Made by a program: the position numbers and the translations under genes. The notes beneath the pieces are model-generated. The model saw only the letters and a program-made list of their open reading frames with translations, had not been told where the DNA came from and searched no databases. Positions 57,691 through 64,000 of a DNA stretch of 64,000 bases are shown here, in pieces; position 1 is the stretch's first letter; every line of letters starts with the position of its first letter. The DNA is from Chaetoderma sp. LZ-2023a. Its lineage: Eukaryota; Mollusca; Caudofoveata; Chaetodermatida; Chaetodermatidae. Location: NCBI GenBank assembly GCA_034401795.1, contig CM067374.1, positions 92,255,222 through 92,319,221 of the forward strand, read 5' to 3'.

Positions 57691-60255
57691 ATTCTGATTG
57701 GAAAGAAAAGACCCTACCTAGTGAGATTATGACTATAAGGTTGCGTGCTGTTTTACATGAAGACGGGACGAACGATTCCTGAAGGATTCCCACGTCACCG
57801 TCTTATGTAATTCTTAGTATGCTGAATTATTAGTTGCCGCTTTTATTTATGCGGGCCTTCTTCTATGCTTATGCTAATATTTAGTTTTTAGAGACAAGAA
57901 TTATTTTAGGCCGTAAATGGCGGGTGTCTACCTAGCTTTTTAGATACGGCTGTCATTGTGAACGGATGCCCTAAGACATCAATACTTAAGACACCGCACC
58001 TACATGTTACTTAGTAAGACCTCCGACCTGGATAAGAATCCAGACATCTCGCTCCTTAACCACATAAAACGTCACAGGACACTGGTTACTTTTCACAAAA
58101 GCATTTTTAGGCAACTGATCTATCGTTATGGTGGGGGTAAGAGAGACGAATACCCACCGTAAATGTCCTTCCCATGAGGGCGTGGCAGATCTGAATATCA
58201 TGCCCAGACATTTTTACGGAATTTGGTGGGGATGCGCATCTCGCCCGTCACCAGGTGCTATGGAACTACCCGTTTAACCTGTCGTTAGGTTTAAACACAA
58301 GTTGCCCAGCTTTGCCCTGTGGTGCGGGAAGATTGTTCAGCAGATTAAAGAAAATAATAATTAAGATATGTTTTCGCAGTGCTTTCCTACATTGGCAAAG
58401 GTGCTAACTACTAAGTATCCGAGGATACAGAGGAAATGTGTGACACCACACCTTGGCCATCACCGCTCGGAAACCCCAATAGTTTCCCAGGGTCGGATCA
58501 GCCCATGGTGCGGATAGGGACATCCAAACAATTAAGAAGTCATAAGGCTTAGTGGAACATGAAGAGAGACAATAACTTAGAAATATAAGGCCCTTTAGGT
58601 ATTTTGGCCAATCTTACACAACCTTGCCCAAGTGCGGGGCTAAATTATCGCAACTACCGAGAAAGAGGCATACACTACAGGTTTCCTAATGAAGAAATTG
58701 TCTCTAATCATATTAAACCTATCCTATCGAGCTGAATAGAAAAGTTTTTTAGTCGGTAGCATGCCGGCTAAACTGAGTTATAGCAGGGACAGCGACCTCA
58801 GTGAAAAATTGTTGGTGGAGGGAAAAAGTGCTGCATATTTAAATGTTGCTGTATAGTGTTTCCTATGTGCACTGCAGTCCTATATTTTCTACAATTAAAC
58901 AAAACATATGAACTGATGGCCACTGGCCTTATATATATCAACTAACCAGGATAATCAATACAGTGTGAAATGATCAGAATAATATATCTACAGTACAGGT
59001 TAAGAAACCTACTACGGTGCGGTTAGCAAAAACACCTTACAAAAAATAAGAATAACTATAAACAAATAAAGAAATTATAACTAGCGGTCCTCAGACCGTT
59101 ACGGTGCCTTTTAGTCATCGGGACCATTTATACGGGTATGATATAATTATCAAAAATATAATTAACGGAATAATTTAAATGTTAAGTATAGTATCTTGAA
59201 TAATCGGTAGCCATTCTTAAACCTGGCTTAAACCTGTGTTGCTGAAATTGATACATCACTCTTAGGTTGACGTGAGTTGATGCATTCTCAGGAAGCTGGA
59301 AAGTTCCTGCAGGCTGGTTTCTGCAAACAGGATTCCCGCAAGCAGCCCATGACGGAAGCGAGTCAAACTCAGGACTGTAATCACAACATAGAATGTCTAA
59401 CGAGTAGTCAGCAAGGGATACAATAACATTGCTGCTGTGACGAAGTTCCCGTACACCGATGGTACGGATGGAAGTTGACAACAACCTGATCATAAGTGGG
59501 GGTTGTTAGATGTGGATACGAAACTAAGCTTAAAAGTGCGGGGTATATCAGCCAGCTCTGAAGACATACCGGGCAATGTTTACTTGCTGCAGTCGAAAAG
59601 TGTAGATGAACCTGCACGACATCAGTGCGGGGATGGTTAAATAACCACTTTTTGGCGTGGCTAGCAGACCCGGCGAGTCATCCACCAAACAACATCGCTG
59701 CCTCTACATCTGTAGAATCACATTTTCAGGCCGGAAAGGCCTCCCCGCAACTTCGTGTTCCGAATTAGCTCTTGATATATTCGTGAACAATATCTAAGAA
59801 GTTACAAAATTGCTTTAGTGTGGTGAGTTGGATTACTGTTAGCTACGGGAGAAAAACCGACAGAAAGCGAAGTGATCTGCATATGCCTGTCGAGCAATGG
59901 TTTACAGATTTGGAAAGCCCGTCGAATTCTGGTCTTGATTAATGCCAGATTCGGCGGGAACAGGTAATTAAAAAGGATTACATTGTACCGTCTCGGTACA
60001 CTAAAAGCGTCATCCTATCTTGGTCGTAAACTACGCGCTCTGTCAACAATAGCATCTAAGCGTGTGCATGCGCCTTATGCGCTTTAACGAACTTAGTCAT
60101 TTTCATAACGCGATCTCTCCCATAGGCCCATATACGCTTCTGGCTCGACCAGGGGGGGGGGGGGGGCGTGTTCAGGGAACGAATCCAGGATGGTCGGCGC
60201 GTACCCAGCTTGGCTGGTACGGCCGGTACCCATCCGGTTGATCCGAACTACACCA
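57691..60255 (-). mobile_element. E3 5' long terminal repeat, with internal and 3' deletions
   Basis: Starts TGGTGTAG at 60255, at the junction with the interrupted E4 LTR. Relative to 40995-44610 it lacks about 295 bases at 59896 (removing TATA, CRE, both CCAAT and HSE) and about 700 bases at its 3' end, where it runs into mid-gag at 57690. The hairpin GGTC-CTCA-GACC is at 59096-59107. Confidence 0.8.
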
Positions 60256-61904
60256 GTATTACCTAGCATACTGCGTCCTAGAGTTTTTATATAGAAACAA
60301 AACATAGTAACTAGGATGGCAACTTGCCATATACACAACTAATTAATACAGTGCTAACGCTATATCTCAGGTCATAGGACCTAACGGTGCTGTTAGTTGA
60401 GAGCACACGGAAATAAAGATAATATGTACAGTATGAAACAGAAAGTATAAAAATGCGGTCTTAAGACCGGGACGGCAGCTATTCGTCATCAGTGCCTATT
60501 ACGGATATAATAAATGTTGCAATGGTATATTTACTTGAGTACCTATTGGTCATCGGTACAGTAAGAGTTCGTAAATCACTGAAATTGATTCTCTACGGTT
60601 GTGTAGCGCGAGATGGCACGATCTTGAATGCAGGGAAGATTTCCACAGGAAGACTGTTGATGTGGCTCACTCTCAAGATGGTGAAGAAGAACGGTTAGAA
60701 AGATGTCCCCTGGACAGTCAGATTAACTGATACATAATTTAAACAGTTGTTGTAAAGTTTCCATCCGTCGCCGGTAGTTCCAAAGTTGCGCATTAACAAT
60801 GAGGGCTATATTTGTAATTAAATATGCATGTACAATAACTGGCCACACGGTGCGGGATGCGTCACATAGCTCTTGTGGCGCACCGAACAGAGTCCCACCA
60901 GACTATGGTCTAAAAGTTAATTAACACACACGCCATGCAGCACAGAAGTTTGATACCACTTTTCAGCATGGTCGGAAGATCCGGTGAGTTATCCACCAAG
61001 AATCACCATCATCTCTACATCCTGTAGACTCACATCGGGCCCGCATGGCCCATCTGCAGGAAACTCCTCTGAGAAAGTCCCGGAAAGGGAGTTCTTATAT
61101 TAGTTTATTGCCCCCGGATGGCCATCCGGGAGCTTCCAAAATTCTGTATTACGGATAAGTCTTAAGATTGCCCACCGGCGCAGGAGATCTCAATTCCGAG
61201 AGACACTGCAATGGTGTTGGTACCACCGTCGGTTAGCAGTTGTCCCGCGTCTTGCACTGTGCTGGTTCAGCAGTTTTCCTGACTGTGTCGGCTTCCCGCC
61301 GATGATGCTCTCGATTTTCATTTTTTCGTCCCTTTTATAGTACTCATGACATCAGAGGCAGGCACTTCAGCCAATCAGTGGGCGAGCAGTAGCCAATCAG
61401 AGCGCAGCTACAAGTGGAGACGTGGCTATCATGTGAACAGCACATTCCCCATTCAGTTAATGCATACACGCGATTACGACGTCAAAGCAATATTTTGAAG
61501 ATAATTTAAACGGGAATTTTAATGATAACTCGGCTATTTCTGGTCCGATTTCAACAAAGTAAAAAGTTCTGTAATCCTCGCTTTATTCTCGTCCTGATCG
61601 CCACCAAGAACCACAAGAATAACGCGATTTGAGAAAATCACAAGTACCAGCTCGGTACACTATAAGTATACACTCTCTCCCAATCCTGACACATGTTGCC
61701 AGGGAAGCTCTGATGCGCGCACATGTGTGCTATGCGTTCTTACGGACTTAGCCATTTTTAATGAAAACCTCTCTCATATGGCTTTATACACGCATACTAT
61801 CCTACTCGGGGGTGGAGGATGTGCCGGAGCGAATCCGGAACTGTCTTCCTGTACCAGGTTAGCTGGGACGGTTTGTACCCACCCAGTCGATCAATGCTAC
61901 ACCA
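60256..61904 (-). mobile_element. E4 long terminal repeat, 5' part
   Basis: Starts TGGTGTAG at 61904 and is interrupted at 60256 by E3; it continues at 40994-39092. Hairpins CGGTC-TTAA-GACCG (60456-60469), AGGTC-ATAG-GACCT (60369-60382) and ATGGC-AACTT-GCCAT (60316-60330) are present. Confidence 0.8.
61332..61397 (-). promoter_or_regulatory. E4 LTR promoter: CCAAT x2, CRE-like, TATA-like
   Basis: Minus-strand TATAAAAG at 61332-61339, TGACATCA-like site at 61347-61354, CCAAT at 61371-61375 and 61393-61397. The heat-shock element is degenerate here. Confidence 0.7.
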
Positions 61905-62795
61905 TCCACCCTCCTAGTTTGACACTCATGACAAACGATCAACGCATCGTGGATCGAACGCACGGGAGAATGCCAGGCGGGAATTATAGACTTCCCGAGT
62001 AGGAACGTACCCGAGAGGGGAGTGATGCGAGAGATGTGTGGTTATAAGAGAAGAGCACATAGAGGCGTGAAAGAGTTTGGGATGGAGGCATACTTTTAGT
62101 TTCCATTTTTGACATGGAATTATTTTTCCAGGGCTTTTTTTCTCTTTTTTTTTTTAATTATATGGTGCATGCTGTTTTTATATTTTATTATCTCGATTCG
62201 GCTAAAACAATAGCTCGCATGGGCTTTCTCTTGGGTGCGGATAATTACTTTTTCTGCAGAGAACGCCCAAGCTCCAACGTACCGTAATCATTTATAATAT
62301 AATATATAATATAATAAAATATGGATATGTTAAACAGTAATATCACAGGTTAATATGTAAATTACGTATGCATCCCAGATATATTAATAGATGCCTACAG
62401 TGCGGCCCATTATGGCGGGTTCACACAGATAGCTCCCACTATCCACAATCCGTCCCGACACACTAACGCGGGAAGAAAAATAATAAGAAATATAATATTT
62501 TAATAAAGTAAAAAGACTAGTTCATCAGGCAGGCCCAGCGTAGCTGGGACGGAATGACGGGAGTAATGATGTATTCGCTACAGTGTGTTGTGTACCTACG
62601 TCACATACAACATAATTACAACACAGGTATCCACAGCGATTATTTGTGTGAGACACAGCTACGCAAGAATATTGCACAGCTGTGTAAGATGACCGTGGTC
62701 AGCCTAGGGACTGGGTGACAATTATAAAAACATATATAATAAGAAGAAGAATATTTCAAAAATAATAATATAATAAGTTCCATTTTTACGCACAC
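61905..62795 (-). other. E4 3' internal region: polypurine tract and conserved hairpin
   Basis: 'GTCAAACTAGGAGGGTGGA' lies directly before the LTR start. The hairpin with arms GGGCTTTCTCT (62221-62231) and AGAGAACGCCC (62258-62268) matches those of E2 and E3. A TGGAA...TTCCA stem lies near 62115-62131. Non-coding. Confidence 0.7.
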
Positions 62796-64000
62796 CTATT
62801 CATAAATCCTGCTGCAACCTCGACAATAGTGTCCACAAACTTTTGCGGAGAAATTTGCCCAGCGAGTCTGGGTACCATGACTCATTCGGGACGGACGTGG
62901 CAGATGGTCCCCCGCTGCCGAAATATCACTATCCATGTTGCCCATGTCAGTAGTACTGAAGCTGGAGGAAGCTGCTGATGTATCCATAGATGCGCCAGTG
63001 GTGGTGTTGGTGATGATGATGGATGTTATTCTGACTGGCGGCGGTGCTGATACTGCTGACATCACTGTTGTCGTGAAGGTAGTGGTGGTAATGCAGGCTG
63101 CAATGTTGGTTGAATGCTGTGAGGATGCGCGGTGCCTGGGCTGCTGCAGTGATTGCGGATAATTTTCTTATTTTCACAGCCTTAAGTAACTTGCTGGGGG
63201 CCGTCCTGGGAATTGCATGGATTTCCGCTGGCTGGTGCGCGATTCTTCATTTCCCTGAATATGGATGATCCTGCATAGTTATTTTGCACATGGCAGGATC
63301 TACTGGAATACTGGTGGTGCGCGTGGGTGTCGGTGTGCTGGACTGTGGTGCGGTGGTAGTGTTGACGGCTTCCATGAGGCTGATCTCCTCATCTATAATT
63401 AACCGGCACAGAGATATTGATCAATCGGAAATGTCCTGTAAACCGGATTCAGATACTGTCACAGGCATTGAAATTACTACTGATATGGGTTGGGAGATTA
63501 CGGATGCGGATGCGGTGATGATACTGCGTGTTGTCGGTGGTATCACTGCGGGTGCGGAAACTACAGTTTGTGTCAATACCGATGCTGCAGGGGCTGCCGG
63601 TGCTGTTCTTGCCGGTGCTGCTGATACTGTGGTGATGGATGTTCGAGTGCAGATGCTAGCTGGCTGTGTTGCGGATGCTGTTGGTCTAGCGAAATGCGGA
63701 AAGTCAGTTTATCGTTGTTTGGTACGTTTCGTCTTCGCCATTCTTCCTGTTGGAAGCACGGTAACTGGAAGTCTACTTTTGAAACGTGTAGCGAGGATAT
63801 CTATGTCCTCATTCTGTGCACCAGGTTCTAACTACACATGATGTTTGAAAGATAATGCATGTGTTACACTGTACCGAGTAGTTGAATACAGGTACTTGCA
63901 GTCCGCACAGAATGCACGTTGTAATAAATGATCGCGATTAACATGAAGCGTCAAGTCCGAGATTCTGGAGAACTCACGTTTACAAGGCTCTTCATATTTT
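62796..64000 (-). pseudogene. E4 copy of the zinc-finger protein gene, broken and cut by the window edge
   Basis: Near the right edge the minus strand reads 'SDLTLHVNRDHLLQRAFCAD' and 'CKYLYSTTRYSVTHALSFKH', i.e. most of both fingers. An in-frame stop follows soon after the second finger, and more stops are seen at about 63435 and near the 'GK-RIAH' motif. The C-terminus keeps 'MSHGTQTRWANF', then 'CGHYCRGCSRIYE', which E2 also has. The plus-strand frame at 63284-63841 is a shadow of this gene. Confidence 0.78.

Noticed and set aside
57640..57700. tRNA primer-binding site next to the E3 5' LTR
   Set aside because: The LTR is joined to mid-gag by a deletion, so the primer-binding region is absent.
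30600..61900. GNRA tetraloops as evidence for a specific ribozyme
   Set aside because: GNRA-like loops such as CCC-GCAA-GGG appear mostly on the antisense strand of the LTRs, and loops vary between copies.
63284..63841. 185-codon plus-strand frame
   Set aside because: Antisense to the E4 zinc-finger pseudogene, whose motifs read on the minus strand.
28500..64000. Endogenous large DNA virus as an explanation for the multi-gene repeat cluster
   Set aside because: No polymerase, capsid or terminase-like frames; LTR ends, polypurine tracts and gypsy pol explain the structure.

Overview
The window is eukaryotic, AT-rich and dominated by repeats. A mollusc (or another lophotrochozoan) is the most likely source. 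Three things point there: an intronless Toll-like receptor of invertebrate type, interspersed repeats of a kind common in molluscs ('agggagataactc' arrays; 'gggcctcttgt' repeat ends), and DIRS-like plus Ty3/gypsy-like retroelements. The species cannot be named from sequence alone.

Layout. 1-4.6 kb: a broken DIRS-like retrotransposon on the minus strand (gag, reverse transcriptase/RNase H, tyrosine recombinase). 4.6-18.8 kb: intergenic DNA with two large arrays of a ~155-bp degenerate repeat, four main copies (plus fragments) of a short element with an internal inverted repeat, simple repeats and a LINE 3' end. 19.8-22.0 kb: the only convincing intact host gene, a Toll-like receptor (minus strand). 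23.6-24.5 kb: a ~160-bp tandem array.

24.6-64 kb: a nest of copies of one very large LTR retroelement, here called E1-E4. By comparing copies I infer the order LTR (~3.4-3.6 kb, TGGTGTAG...CTACA) - gag-pol of Ty3/gypsy type - degenerate secreted/envelope-like region - gene for a two-zinc-finger protein with its own CRE/TATA promoter - conserved hairpin - polypurine tract - LTR. E1 (+): 24570-30558 and 36076-39087. E2 (-): 36075-30559, inserted in E1. E3 (-): 60255-40995, inserted in the LTR of E4. E4 (-): from beyond 64000 to 60256, then 40994-39092. An extra LTR (49390-52801) lies in the middle of E3.

Most interesting: the LTR U3 carries a heat-shock-type promoter (four alternating TTC/GAA units, two CCAAT boxes, CRE, TATA), followed by a ~3-kb non-coding leader full of short hairpins whose stems are kept while loops differ between copies. 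The zinc-finger gene is intact in E3 (45590-46882) and broken in E1, E2 and E4. Taken together this suggests a stress-responsive giant retroelement with a cargo or accessory regulatory gene. The architecture is read directly from repeated sequence; its function is inference.
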